From JANNVK01 sp031414415 (GTDB taxonomy: Bacteria > Acidobacteriota > Blastocatellia > Pyrinomonadales > Pyrinomonadaceae), in contig JANNVK010000184.1 of NCBI GenBank assembly GCA_031414415.1, positions 1-14,252 of the forward strand: a stretch of DNA of 14,252 bases, in the 5' to 3' direction. Below are positions 1-6,508 of the stretch, piece after piece. Every line of letters starts with the position of its first letter. Positions within the stretch are counted from its first letter, which is position 1. Below the pieces are notes generated by a model, which was not told the origin of the DNA, searched no databases, and saw only the letters and a list, made by a program, of their open reading frames with translations. Both the position numbers and the translations under genes were made by a program.

Positions 1-28
1 TCTCTTAGATTTTTTCTCCGACAAAATC

Positions 29-34
29 TATAAT
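29..34 (+). promoter_or_regulatory. Perfect -10 box placed for a leaderless transcript
   Basis: A perfect TATAAT hexamer ends 7 nt before the ATG at 42, and the intervening bases are AATTTAA. Transcription normally begins about 7 nt after a -10 box, so the transcript would start at or beside the A of the ATG. There is no Shine-Dalgarno sequence and no space for one. A -35 box is weak at best (TTAGAT at 5-10). The hexamer is seen directly; the leaderless reading is inference, and in AT-rich DNA a chance TATAAT is possible. Confidence 0.5.
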
Positions 35-41
35 AATTTAA

Positions 42-1478
42 ATGAATATTGAGATTGAAAAAGCCAAAAACGATTTACTAACTTGTGCCACATTATTATC
101 GACCAAAATCCGCAGTTCTGATGGACATTGCGAGGCGTTGAAAGAAATTATTCAACATTATCTAGCTCAAGATAATGTTGATTTTGCTGCTGATCTTGCT
201 GACACAATTGAAGATTCTTTTGTCAGAGATGGCTTGCTTATTGAAATTGCAAGCAAATGTGCGGCACTCAAAGACGATGAATATGCGTTGCAACTTGGAG
301 AGGCAGTGGAAGATTTTGGACAACAAATTCTTGCTAAAGAGAAAATAATTGCTGTCAAAGCTGAGCAAAAAGATTTTACAAAAGCGTTTGAAATAACCGG
401 AGAATTAAGCGATCAATCTAATGCTTTTTATGCAATCGCCATTCATCAAGATTTGTCAGAAGCATTGCAAACTATTGATAAAATTGAGTTTCCGCTGACA
501 AAAGTTCACGCCTTAGTCGCACACAAACAACTTGATGAGGCTGCTAAAATTGCAGAAGAAATAACTTTCGATGAAGAAAAAGTTCGTGCTTATTTTGAAA
601 TTGTTGCCAGTTTTATTGACGAAAAGCGAAACGATCGGGCGATTGAGGTTTTAGCAAAAGCCCAAAGTGTTTGTGAATTAATTGAAGGTGCTCATCGCGA
701 ACACAATCTGGCACAAATTTCATTACTTTATTTTCGTGCCGGAAGCGTTGATTTAGCTGATAGAACTTTAGATTTATTAACTGATAAATACCAAATTTCC
801 TCGTGTTTACTTGGATTTTCGAATGAATATTTTGCAAAAGGTGAACATTCTGACGCGTTGGAAGCATTAGTTGAATCGCACACTATTTTAAAGTCGCAAA
901 CAGATAAAGAAGTTCGAAATTCGCAAGCCAAATTCGAACTTTTAGCGACAATTGCAATCCGTTTTGCGATTCTCGATAAGCTGGAAAGTGCGATTCAGTT
1001 TGCCTGCGAAGTAAACGACGAAGATTTACGAAATTTTGCTTTAGGAAAGATTTCTGAAATTTGTCTCTCAAAAGATAAAACAGAATTGTCACGACAATCA
1101 TTTAATTTAATTTCATCTGAATCAGAAAAGACGTTTACGTTAATCAACAGTTTTGATGGTTTAGAAAAAGCTGAAAAACTAGAAGAAGCGAGTAAATACT
1201 TGAACGAAGCAAAACTTTTAGCTGAAACAATTCCGCAACTTTCTATAAAAATTGATGCTTTACAAATGCTTTCACGAAGTTTTTTTAAATTTGAAAATAT
1301 TCAAATTTCGAGGGAATTAGCAACAGAATCGCTCGAAAATGTAAGTCTTATTTTGGACGAAAGTCAAAAAGCTATTAGCTTGGTAAATCTCGCAAATCTT
1401 TTTGATGAGCTTTCTTTTGAGTTAAATCACGTTGAAAAAGATATTTTGGCTTCAATGATTAGAAAATTAGGATTCTAA
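42..1478 (+). CDS. Cytoplasmic alpha-helical (TPR/HEAT-like) repeat protein
   Basis: A 478-residue protein with no signal peptide or membrane segment. Almost the whole chain is built from helix pairs of about 35-40 residues rich in A, L, E and K. The recurring pattern resembles 'ALxxAxxI..RDxxLxxIAxKxA..D..ALxLAE', clearest at residues 45-120 and again around 215-290 and 330-440. This is the pattern of TPR or HEAT-like solenoids, which act as protein-binding scaffolds. No catalytic motif is visible and I do not recognise the family. It has no Shine-Dalgarno sequence, and a perfect -10 box sits directly before the ATG. A 110-nt gap and a strong Shine-Dalgarno separate it from the next gene, so co-transcription is uncertain. 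Its partner cannot be told from context. Confidence 0.8.
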   Translation: MNIEIEKAKNDLLTCATLLSTKIRSSDGHCEALKEIIQHYLAQDNVDFAADLADTIEDSFVRDGLLIEIASKCAALKDDEYALQLGEAVEDFGQQILAKEKIIAVKAEQKDFTKAFEITGELSDQSNAFYAIAIHQDLSEALQTIDKIEFPLTKVHALVAHKQLDEAAKIAEEITFDEEKVRAYFEIVASFIDEKRNDRAIEVLAKAQSVCELIEGAHREHNLAQISLLYFRAGSVDLADRTLDLLTDKYQISSCLLGFSNEYFAKGEHSDALEALVESHTILKSQTDKEVRNSQAKFELLATIAIRFAILDKLESAIQFACEVNDEDLRNFALGKISEICLSKDKTELSRQSFNLISSESEKTFTLINSFDGLEKAEKLEEASKYLNEAKLLAETIPQLSIKIDALQMLSRSFFKFENIQISRELATESLENVSLILDESQKAISLVNLANLFDELSFELNHVEKDILASMIRKLGF

Positions 1479-1588
1479 AAGTGTTACCAAAACGCAGAAT
1501 AGTATTGCAAATACTTGACCTTGATGGTTGTAAAATGTTAATTTTCAATTAAGAAAATTTTTCCAAAATCATATATTTAGGAGTTACA

Positions 1589-3304
1589 ATGACAAGGATT
1601 TTAATAGTTTGTTTAAGCGTTATGTCGCTTATTTCGTTTTCAATAGCATCAGAAAAAACGACAAAACCTTCTCGAAAAACGCAAAGTGAAGTTCAAATCA
1701 AAATTGTTCCGGTTGGCAGAAGCCAGGAAGATGTTGATCGGGCGACTTTGCAAGTAGAAAGAAGCAAAATTGTTCAGGCAGAATTAAACGGTTCAAAATA
1801 TCGTTTGTTGAGTTTTGAATTTGTTGAAAATGAAGACAAAACGTCTGTTAAGCAACAAATGCCGACATCATACAACGCCGTTTTTTATGATTATACAAAA
1901 AATAGAACTTTAGTTGCACAAGGTAAATTTGACGAAGCTGGACAAATTACTATTCGCGAAGAAGCCTATCAACCAACTCCAAATGATGAAGAATTTGAAG
2001 AAGCCGTTAGAATTTTAAAACGTGACAATAATTTTGTGTCGCTTTTTAAATCAAACGAAATCAAAACTTTCAGACCAATGCCAGATGTCACAACACCTGA
2101 AGGAACTAACCAACGCCTTGTAAACATTGGAGTTATGGGAGTTGATTCGTCAGCGATAAACGAAGTTGTGAGTGTTGATATGTTACGCCAGCAAGTGATT
2201 AGATATGCTGAAAATGCTCCGACACAATCGAAAGCAACTCCAGAAGCGTGTGGAATTCCAGATGCTGGACAAGCAACATCAAGTCGCGGCACTGCCGGAC
2301 AATACGATATGGTTGTTTCGCAAAATGGCTCGCCTTTGTGGGAAATGCGAATAATTCGTCCGACGGCTTCTTCAGGAACGCGAGCTTCTGGTGTCGAAGT
2401 TCAAAACGTAAAATATCTCGGAAAAATGGTGATGAAACGCGGTCACGCACCGGTTTTAAACGTTGAATATCCGAATGGTGCTTGCGGACCTTATCGCGAT
2501 TGGCAATATCAAGAAGATCAATTTGCAACGCCAACAACCGGAAATACTGATCCGGCACCAGGAATTAGAATTGTAGCCGCCGGACAAGTTGCGACAACCG
2601 CACTTGAAACAGGAATTGATACCGGAAATTTCCGCGGTGTTGCGGTTTATACACAAAACAACGAAACCGTTTTGGTCACTGAATTACAAGCTGGTTGGTA
2701 TCGTTACATTATGGAATGGCGGTTTGCTAACGATGGCGTAATTCGCCCGCGATTTGGGTTTGGTGCAACAGATAATTCGTGCGTTTGCTCAGTTCACAAC
2801 CATCACGTTTACTGGCGTTTTGATATGGACATTGTCAATGCAGAAAATAATGTTTTTCAAATTGAACGTGGTCGAAAATTTCTCAGACCGTTGACAATTG
2901 AATCAGCAAGAACTAGAAGTTATCAGTTAAATCGTAGTTTGCTCGTGCAAAATGCGAGTGGTAACGAAGCGTATATGCTCGTCCCAAATATTACTGATGG
3001 CGTTGCTGACAACTACGGACGCGGCGATATGTGGGTTACAAAATACAAAAATGTTGTTGGCGGAACGGCTTTTCAAAACGAATTGGACGATGGCTATAAC
3101 AGTGTTAGTGGCTCTGGAACCGCGATTAATATGACACCATTTTTAAATAATGAGTCGATTGTTGGGCAAGATGTAGTTCTTTGGTATGGATCACATTTTA
3201 TCCACTCTGATGGTGCAAATCTGCTTGATCCGAACCGTAATGGTAATTTTGTTCTTTCAGGTGCACACGTTGTTGGACCTGATTTGCGTCCGGTTCGCTG
3301 GTAA
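1589..3304 (+). CDS. Secreted copper amine oxidase-like protein with altered TPQ motif
   Basis: A 571-residue protein with an N-terminal signal peptide (hydrophobic stretch at residues 4-20, likely cleaved near SIAS/E). The start is fixed by a strong Shine-Dalgarno (TAGGAG) 7 nt upstream. Residues about 85-155 resemble the N2 domain of copper amine oxidases (YDYT.NR.L..G, then an EEFEEAV helix). Residues about 270-571 follow the catalytic domain in order: a YLGKMVMKRG..PVLNVEYP strand region, a RDWQYQED segment where the catalytic Asp normally lies, GWYRYIMEW at the TPQ site (Y371), and VHNHHVYWRFDMDI, which matches the copper-binding HxH (H403/H405) and following strand. It ends with WVTKY, NNES and VVLWYGSHFIH (third copper ligand, H539 or H536). 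Canonical enzymes oxidise primary amines using copper and a cofactor made from the Tyr of N-Y-[D/E]. Here that motif is W-Y-R, so activity is uncertain. It is shorter than typical members (about 640-750 residues). A terminator follows directly. Confidence 0.72.
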   Translation: MTRILIVCLSVMSLISFSIASEKTTKPSRKTQSEVQIKIVPVGRSQEDVDRATLQVERSKIVQAELNGSKYRLLSFEFVENEDKTSVKQQMPTSYNAVFYDYTKNRTLVAQGKFDEAGQITIREEAYQPTPNDEEFEEAVRILKRDNNFVSLFKSNEIKTFRPMPDVTTPEGTNQRLVNIGVMGVDSSAINEVVSVDMLRQQVIRYAENAPTQSKATPEACGIPDAGQATSSRGTAGQYDMVVSQNGSPLWEMRIIRPTASSGTRASGVEVQNVKYLGKMVMKRGHAPVLNVEYPNGACGPYRDWQYQEDQFATPTTGNTDPAPGIRIVAAGQVATTALETGIDTGNFRGVAVYTQNNETVLVTELQAGWYRYIMEWRFANDGVIRPRFGFGATDNSCVCSVHNHHVYWRFDMDIVNAENNVFQIERGRKFLRPLTIESARTRSYQLNRSLLVQNASGNEAYMLVPNITDGVADNYGRGDMWVTKYKNVVGGTAFQNELDDGYNSVSGSGTAINMTPFLNNESIVGQDVVLWYGSHFIHSDGANLLDPNRNGNFVLSGAHVVGPDLRPVRW

Positions 3305-3331
3305 TTTTTTGATTTAAATTTTAACTTATTT

Positions 3332-3371
3332 ACACGGATGAAATATTCAAATTTCATTCGTGTTATTTTTT
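3332..3371 (+). terminator. Strong intrinsic terminator after the amine oxidase-like gene
   Basis: A 13-bp stem (3332-3344 pairing with 3351-3363, with one G-U pair) and a 6-nt loop ATTCAA, followed by TATTTTTT. It begins 28 nt after the stop of the secreted gene. The U-tract ends exactly where the ATG of the next gene begins (3372), which is unusual. As the ending of the upstream transcript it is convincing; how the downstream gene is then expressed is open. Confidence 0.85.
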
Positions 3372-4481
3372 ATGAAAATTACAAAAATAGAATTTACAGA
3401 AATCAAACTTCCACTCGTTCACTTTTTTGAAACCAGTTTTGGTAGAACTTACGAACGCCGGATTATCTTAGCAAAAGTTACTGATTCTGCTGGAAATGAA
3501 GGTTGGGGCGAATGCACGGCTGGGGAATCTCCGAGTTATTGCGAAGAATGGACTGAAAGTTGTTGGTCGGTTTTGAACGAAATTTTGTCGCCAATGGTTA
3601 TTGGAAAAGATGTAGAATCAGCGGCAAATATTTGGGATTTAATGAAGCACGTTCGCGGAAATCGGATGGCAAAAGCAACGATTGAAACAGCTTGTTGGGA
3701 TTTAGAAGCAAAGAGTTTGAATGTTCCATTGTGGCGACATTTGGGCGGAACAAAGAATGAAATTGCCTGCGGTGTTTCGATTGGAATTCAAGATTCAGTT
3801 GAGCAATTAATCGAAAAAATTCAGACCGAAATAGATGCTGGTTACAAGCGAATTAAAATAAAAATTGCACCACATTGGGATTATGAGGTCGTTAAACGTG
3901 TTCGCGAGAAGTTTGGAAACATTTTGCTGATGGGCGATGCAAATTCGGCTTACACACTTCAAGATATTGAGCTTTTGAAAAGTATGGACGAATTTAAGCT
4001 GATGATGTTCGAACAGCCGCTTTCGCACGATGATATGCTCGATCATGCGAAACTTCAACGTGAAATTTCGACACCAATTTGCCTCGACGAATCAATCCAT
4101 TCGCCCGAAGATGCGAGGAAAGCAATCGAGTTAAGTTCGTGCAAAATTATCAACGTCAAAAACGGACGAGTTGGCGGACACAGCGAATCAAAACGCCTCG
4201 AAGAAATATGTCGCGAGGCGAAAATTGATATTTGGTGTGGCGGAATGCTCGAAGCCGGAATTGGTCGAATGCACAACGTTGCGATGTCAACTCTTGCCGG
4301 ATTTACACTTCCGGGCGATGTTTCGGCAAGCAAAAGATATTGGCACGAAGATATAATTGAACCCGAAGTTACAATTACAAAAAATGGGACAATTATTGCA
4401 CCTGAAAAACCAGGAATTGGTGTTGTCGTTAATGAAGATAGAATCGCGAAGCACACAGTTAGAAAATCTGTAAAGAAATGA
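3372..4481 (+). CDS. menC: o-Succinylbenzoate synthase (enolase superfamily)
   Basis: A 369-residue cytoplasmic enzyme of the mandelate racemase/muconate lactonizing group. It dehydrates SHCHC to o-succinylbenzoate in menaquinone synthesis. The start resembles the family's usual beginning (MKITKIEFTEIKLPL). The N-terminal capping domain contains FETSFG and GWGEC. All superfamily active-site residues are present: K162-x-K164 (RIKIKIAP), metal ligands D189 (GDANSAY), E214 (FEQPL) and D239 (LDESI), and the general acid/base K263 (VKNGRVGG). The C-terminal CGGM.E.GIGR and FTLPGD.SAS segments are typical of the MenC/N-succinylamino-acid racemase subgroup, so racemase activity on N-succinyl amino acids is an alternative or second function. 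No other men gene is in the window. The stop overlaps the thiD start (ATGA), implying translational coupling. There is no Shine-Dalgarno; a terminator lies immediately upstream. Confidence 0.88.
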   Translation: MKITKIEFTEIKLPLVHFFETSFGRTYERRIILAKVTDSAGNEGWGECTAGESPSYCEEWTESCWSVLNEILSPMVIGKDVESAANIWDLMKHVRGNRMAKATIETACWDLEAKSLNVPLWRHLGGTKNEIACGVSIGIQDSVEQLIEKIQTEIDAGYKRIKIKIAPHWDYEVVKRVREKFGNILLMGDANSAYTLQDIELLKSMDEFKLMMFEQPLSHDDMLDHAKLQREISTPICLDESIHSPEDARKAIELSSCKIINVKNGRVGGHSESKRLEEICREAKIDIWCGGMLEAGIGRMHNVAMSTLAGFTLPGDVSASKRYWHEDIIEPEVTITKNGTIIAPEKPGIGVVVNEDRIAKHTVRKSVKK

Positions 4482-5308
4482 AAGTTGTATTGTCAATTGC
4501 CGGACTTGATCCGAACGGTGGAGCCGGAATAATTGCTGATATTAAAGCGTTTACGGCGTTTGATTGCTTTGCAACTTCTGCCATTACATCAGTTACATTT
4601 CAAAACACTTGCGGAGTTTTTGGTTCAATTTCGCAAACTGCTGATTCAGTTCGGCAGCAAATTTTGCCGATAATTAATGATATCCAAGTTTCTGCGGTTA
4701 AAACTGGAATGTTGCCGACAGTCGAAATAATTGAAGAAATTGCGAGAATAATATCGGAAAATAAACTAAAAAATATTGTTATTGATCCGGTTGTGCGTTC
4801 AACTTCGGGCTTTGATTTGATTGACAACATCGCTCTAAAATCACTAATCGAAAAATTATTTCCACTTTCTGACATTATTACGCCAAATATTTCTGAAGCA
4901 GAAAGAATAAGTGGAATCGCGATTGAAAGAGAAAGCGATTTTGCCGAAGCCGCAAAAATTATGCAAAATTTTGGTGCGAAAGCTGTTTTGATAAAAGGCG
5001 GACATTTTTTTGAAGTAAAAAGTGAAAAGTTAAAAGTGAAAAGTGAAGATAAAAGAGCTGTCGATTATCTGTTTATTGGGAATGAAAAATATACTTTCGA
5101 AGCTGAATATATTGACACAAAGTCAACACACGGAACAGGTTGCACACTTTCATCGGCAATTGCCGCAAATCTTGCAAACGGTAAAACATTGATTGAAGCA
5201 GTCGAAATAGCAAAAAAATACATAACTCTCGCAATTCGAATGTCTCCAAATTTAGGAAAGGGAAATCCTTCGGTTAATCACGCGGTTAAAGTTGAAACTC
5301 AGATTTAA
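4478..5308 (+). CDS. thiD: Hydroxymethylpyrimidine/phosphomethylpyrimidine kinase
   Basis: A 276-residue ribokinase-fold enzyme that phosphorylates HMP and then HMP-P to give HMP-PP for thiamine synthesis. Family marks in order: LSIAGLDPNGGAGI near the N-terminus, TSAITSVTFQNT, KTGML, IDPVV, ITPN..EAE, LIKGGH (residues 171-176) and HGTGCTLSSA with H218 to C222 forming the anion hole and catalytic site. Length agrees with the family, except for an extra run of about a dozen charged residues (179-190, VKSEKLKVKSE) between GGH and DYLF, encoded by a short A/G-rich tandem repeat. The ATG overlaps the menC stop by 4 nt, so it is probably co-translated with menC. The pairing joins two cofactor pathways with no shared step and may be merely co-expression. 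No riboswitch is visible upstream. Confidence 0.92.
   Translation: MKVVLSIAGLDPNGGAGIIADIKAFTAFDCFATSAITSVTFQNTCGVFGSISQTADSVRQQILPIINDIQVSAVKTGMLPTVEIIEEIARIISENKLKNIVIDPVVRSTSGFDLIDNIALKSLIEKLFPLSDIITPNISEAERISGIAIERESDFAEAAKIMQNFGAKAVLIKGGHFFEVKSEKLKVKSEDKRAVDYLFIGNEKYTFEAEYIDTKSTHGTGCTLSSAIAANLANGKTLIEAVEIAKKYITLAIRMSPNLGKGNPSVNHAVKVETQI
5012..5047 (+). repeat. Short A/G-rich tandem repeat inside thiD
   Basis: Imperfect tandem copies of AAAAGTGA / AAAAGTTA (period about 8-9 nt) lie in frame within thiD and encode VKSEKLKVKSE, residues 180-190. The segment falls in the surface loop between the GGH motif and the DYLF strand, where length varies between ThiD proteins. It looks like an expansion of simple sequence that kept the frame. 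Confidence 0.75.
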
Positions 5309-5347
5309 GATTTATTTTTGCGACTTTGAAGTTGTTCGTGTGTGAGT

Positions 5348-5365
5348 TAAACTTCTAGAAGTTTA
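5348..5365. promoter_or_regulatory. Perfect 18-bp palindrome touching a Shine-Dalgarno
   Basis: TAAACTTCTAGAAGTTTA is identical to its reverse complement. Its last base is immediately followed by GGAG (5366-5369), the ribosome-binding site of the zinc-ribbon gene starting at 5375. In DNA it could be the operator of a dimeric regulator. In RNA it would fold to a 7-bp hairpin with a CUAG loop next to the ribosome-binding site. It is not followed by a T-run, so it is not a normal terminator. No convincing promoter boxes were found around it. Confidence 0.5.
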
Positions 5366-5374
5366 GGAGAAAAT

Positions 5375-5653
5375 ATGCCAGATTTGGAAATTCCTTGTAT
5401 TCAGTGCAAAGAAATTTTTGTTTATCTCGAAAAAGAACAAGAAGACTTTTATCGAAAAAACTTTGCTCAGCCGCAAAGATGTCCAAAATGCCGTTCAAAA
5501 AAGAATTTGGCAAAAGCAGACTCGACAACACGTTACACAATTGCATGCGATAACTGCGGAAAGCCGGACACAGTTCCGTTTCAGCCTAAAGTTGGTCGCT
5601 CAATTTTGTGTAAAGATTGTTTTCAAGCAAGTAAAGTTAGAAAAACGGCTTAA
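5375..5653 (+). CDS. Small two-module zinc-ribbon protein
   Basis: A 92-residue soluble protein with four CxxC pairs forming two zinc-binding modules. The first (residues 8-40) has CIQC and CPKC flanking EQEDFYRKNF and resembles the 'probable zinc-ribbon' zf-trcl family. The second has CDNC, exactly 17 residues, then CKDC, with the VPFQP..GR.I.C segment of the CxxC-x17-CxxC family. The function of these small proteins is not established; nucleic-acid or protein binding is a guess. The start is supported by TAGGAG 5 nt upstream. The crotonase gene begins 4 nt after its stop with no Shine-Dalgarno of its own, so the two are probably co-translated, although no functional link is obvious. Confidence 0.85.
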   Translation: MPDLEIPCIQCKEIFVYLEKEQEDFYRKNFAQPQRCPKCRSKKNLAKADSTTRYTIACDNCGKPDTVPFQPKVGRSILCKDCFQASKVRKTA

Positions 5654-5657
5654 TATT

Positions 5658-6452
5658 ATGAGTTTTGAAACTGTAAACTACAATTTAACGGAAAATGTTG
5701 CAATCATTGCGTTTAACCGTCCAGAAGCGTTAAATGCTTTGTCGCAACAACTGACAAAAGATTTAACTTCAGCAATTCATCAAGCGATTGCTGAAAAAGC
5801 GAGAGCAATTGTTTTAACTGGAAATGGCAGAGCTTTTTGCTCCGGCGGAGATTTACGCGAAATGCAACAAATTGCATCTCAAACTGGTAATATTGCAGCA
5901 TTTTTTGAAGAGCCACTTGGAATTTTACACGGTGTTATTTCTCTCATTCGCGAAACTCCAATTCCTTTTATTGCAGCAGTTAATGGTGTTTGTGCAGGAG
6001 CAGGAACGAATTTTGCACTCGCGTGTGACTTAGTGATTGCTGACGAAAATGCAATTTTTAATGAAGCCTTTTCGAAAATTGGACTCACGCCCGATTGTGG
6101 CGGAAGTTTCTTTTTGCCTAGAGTTGTTGGTGAAAAAATTGCTGCCGAATTATTTATGACTGGCGATTCGGTCAACGCTGAAAGAGCATTACAAATTGGG
6201 ATGATCAACCGCGTTGTTTCAAGCGAAAGTCTGCAAACGGAAGCATTTATATTTGCAAAACGGCTTGCTTTAATGCCGACCGGTTCAATTGGAAGAATCA
6301 AGAAAATGCTCAACGCAACTTTTTCTAATAATCTTGATGAACAGCTCAAACTTGAGCATCAATGTCAGATTGAATCTGGTGCATCCAACGATTTTCGCGA
6401 AGGTGTAATCTCGTTTTTCGAAAAAAGAAAGCCAAATTTCACAGGTAATTAA
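5658..6452 (+). CDS. Enoyl-CoA hydratase/isomerase (PaaG-like crotonase)
   Basis: A 264-residue cytoplasmic crotonase-fold protein acting on an acyl-CoA. It shows NRPEALNAL (residues 20-28), the first oxyanion-hole segment GRAFCSGGDL (57-66), the second GVCAGAGTNFALACDL (110-125) and IGLTPDCGG (141-149). The glutamates of classical enoyl-CoA hydratase are replaced by the Asp-containing PDCGG pattern (D146) typical of PaaG-type isomerases (ring-epoxide or delta3-delta2-enoyl-CoA isomerases). The ending FREGV..FFEKRKPNFTG is also PaaG-like. With no other phenylacetate gene here, a general enoyl-CoA isomerase in fatty-acid degradation is equally possible. The ATG at 5658 lies 4 nt past the zinc-ribbon stop. 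Its frame stays open upstream through the zinc-ribbon gene, but that stretch does not resemble crotonase. A strong terminator follows. Confidence 0.88.
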   Translation: MSFETVNYNLTENVAIIAFNRPEALNALSQQLTKDLTSAIHQAIAEKARAIVLTGNGRAFCSGGDLREMQQIASQTGNIAAFFEEPLGILHGVISLIRETPIPFIAAVNGVCAGAGTNFALACDLVIADENAIFNEAFSKIGLTPDCGGSFFLPRVVGEKIAAELFMTGDSVNAERALQIGMINRVVSSESLQTEAFIFAKRLALMPTGSIGRIKKMLNATFSNNLDEQLKLEHQCQIESGASNDFREGVISFFEKRKPNFTGN

Positions 6453-6477
6453 AAATTAGTTTAGTTTAAAGGTATTA

Positions 6478-6508
6478 GCCGTTAGGTTTAAAGCCTGACG
6501 GTTTTTTT
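6478..6508 (+). terminator. Strong intrinsic terminator after the crotonase gene
   Basis: An 8-bp stem CCGTTAGG (6479-6486) with CCTGACGG (6494-6501), including one G-U pair, extendable by weaker pairs. Seven Ts follow. The T-run runs straight into the ATG of the MFS gene at 6509, the same arrangement as before menC. Confidence 0.85.

Noticed and set aside
1505..1536. Promoter for the amine oxidase-like gene (TTGCAA and TAAAAT, or TTGACC at 1515)
   Set aside because: Spacings are 20 and 10 nt, and no pairing of boxes is convincing in this AT-rich gap.
3360..3371. GTG start for menC, four codons upstream
   Set aside because: It lies inside the terminator stem and adds residues (MLFF) before the usual family start MKITK.
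5418..5657. An 80-codon open extension of the crotonase frame upstream through the zinc-ribbon gene
   Set aside because: The zinc-ribbon frame has four CxxC pairs and a strong ribosome-binding site. The extension has no crotonase similarity, and the family start fits the ATG at 5658.
5879..6349. Antisense open frame of 156 codons in the crotonase gene
   Set aside because: It mirrors a well-recognised coding region, has no family character, and probably arises from the codon bias of the sense strand. The same applies to the antisense frames at 4055-4456, 1969-2292 and 2199-2558.
5658..6452. Evidence for a phenylacetate degradation cluster
   Set aside because: Only the single PaaG-like protein is present; no ring-oxygenase, ligase or hydrolase gene is nearby.
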